Shown here: piece after piece, positions 63,458 to 64,000 of the stretch
Numbering within the stretch: the first letter of the stretch is position 1
Layout of the letters: each line of letters opens with the position of its first letter
Source: Gari tellinella
Taxonomy: Eukaryota > Mollusca > Bivalvia > Cardiida > Psammobiidae
Assembly (NCBI GenBank): GCA_922989275.2
Contig: OV277867.1
Location: forward strand, 7,750,001-7,814,000
Reading direction: 5' to 3'
DNA length: 64,000 bases
Translations under genes and position numbers: made by a program
The notes under the pieces: model-generated
Database searches by the model: none
What the model saw: the letters and a program-made list of their open reading frames with translations, nothing else
What the model was told of the DNA's origin: nothing

Positions 63458-63871
63458 CTGTTTTATTTTTATTTTTAAACTACTCTGTTGTACATTTAAA
63501 GCAGGCTTAAAGTAAAGCAGGAAGCTAAGTTGGCGGCTATAGCACTGCTTCAAGCATCCACTTTTAAAGATATTGGAATTGTTTGCTATGGTTCTTTTGA
63601 GGACATAAAACTCAGTTCACTATGAACATGTATCATCTTAACTATAACATTAGCTAATAAAGTTAGGAAACAATTCCCAAAGGAGCTAGTGCTGACATTG
63701 AAGATAACAATTTTTATGCAGACAAAAATAATCATGTAAGTGAACGAATTTACACAAAATGGGTTAAATACCGTCTTGTCAGACATACTTGTAGCCAAGA
63801 GATTGAAGTCTGCCTGGAAATATTTCAAGTCTGCATCAAAGACTGAACAGTTATATAAACCTTTGTTTTCT
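63458..63871. other. A-like scrap and unrecognised sequence
   Basis: TTTAAAGCAGGCTTAAAGTA near 63497 is a broken A arm. The rest is unrecognised. Confidence 0.4.
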
Positions 63872-63875
63872 TTAA

Positions 63876-64000
63876 CCCATTACCCCATAAATACGACTTT
63901 TTACGTCTTTCATTTATTCCTCCACTGAAGAAAATAGCTCCAATTTATTCAATCATGAATATGTATAATAAGAAATATTTTTATATTCTAGTTGGTGGTA
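63876..64000. mobile_element. TTAA-A MITE cut by window end
   Basis: TTAA 63872-63875 then CCCATTACCCCATAAATACG, TTTATTCCTCCACTGAAG and the stretch leading to the hairpin, which lies outside. Confidence 0.8.

Overview
This 64 kb window is AT-rich eukaryotic DNA with no convincing protein-coding gene. It looks like intergenic or intronic sequence of a mollusc, most likely a bivalve. I infer this from a molluscan-style tRNA-derived SINE (2868-3065), from long Helitron-like repeats that end in an AGCTCACC...GGTGAGCT hairpin followed by AAAA, and from the extreme density of short DNA transposons. No operon, prokaryotic signal, rRNA or intact host gene is visible. Most open frames are by-products of palindromes and tandem repeats.

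Family names used here are mine and are defined by their ends. TTAA-flanked MITEs: A (ends CCCATTACCCC or CCCTTTACCCC, about 245 bp), B (CCCTTAGCC, 206 bp), C (CTCTTTGCATGC, about 210 bp), D (CTCTTTGAACCCTAG at one end and CTCTTTCCTCCC at the other, 243 bp), J (CCCATTGCATGC, 217 bp) and Q (AGACATCTCC). TA-flanked elements with CAGT ends, pogo/Tigger-like: F (CAGTAAAACCTCTC), K (CAGTGCTCCCTC), O (CAGTCRAACTTTGATATC), and the longer L, M and P. G (CAGTGGAGAA) is also TA-flanked. hAT-like MITEs with CAGGG ends and 5-8 bp target duplications: E (CAGGGCTCCAGATAAG, 193 bp) and I (CAGGGCTGCCAT). H ends in GGGGCCCGTTTC. HEL marks the Helitron-like elements.

Layout: 1-7.5 kb holds J, I, A, C, G, H and a SINE. 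At 8.2-9.7 kb a HEL sits in an F. At 11.9-14.8 kb one E is split by an L element and a HEL. 15-23 kb is a dense MITE field. At 23.2-27.2 kb there is a nest: D holds HEL, which holds P (itself holding another HEL) and a Harbinger-like MITE. 27-34 kb is again MITEs, often inserted one inside another at hairpin tips. Minisatellites occupy 35.1-36.5 kb (about 71/77 bp unit), 40.0-43.3 kb (about 40-46 bp unit) and 61.2-63.5 kb (50 bp unit). At 44.3-46.1 kb an A holds a HEL, which holds a 417 bp LTR miniature (TRIM) whose LTRs are built around a tRNA-Thr-like sequence. 47.4-49.2 kb is a four-level nest. At 58.1-59.6 kb a decayed mariner lies in an A.

Two things stand out. First, the TRIM at 45315-45731 carries a full 73-nt tRNA cloverleaf plus a T5 terminator inside each LTR, next to a primer binding site for a different tRNA (Lys). 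Second, a few central palindromes (a CAAACAG...CTGTTTG core, a CTTAAAGCA...TGCTTTAAG core, and a GAATCGTCT...AGACGATTC core) are shared by MITE families whose ends and target duplications belong to different transposon superfamilies. Stem bases change in a paired manner, and the hairpin tips are repeatedly used as insertion sites. All classifications come from reading the sequence; no search or folding program was run.
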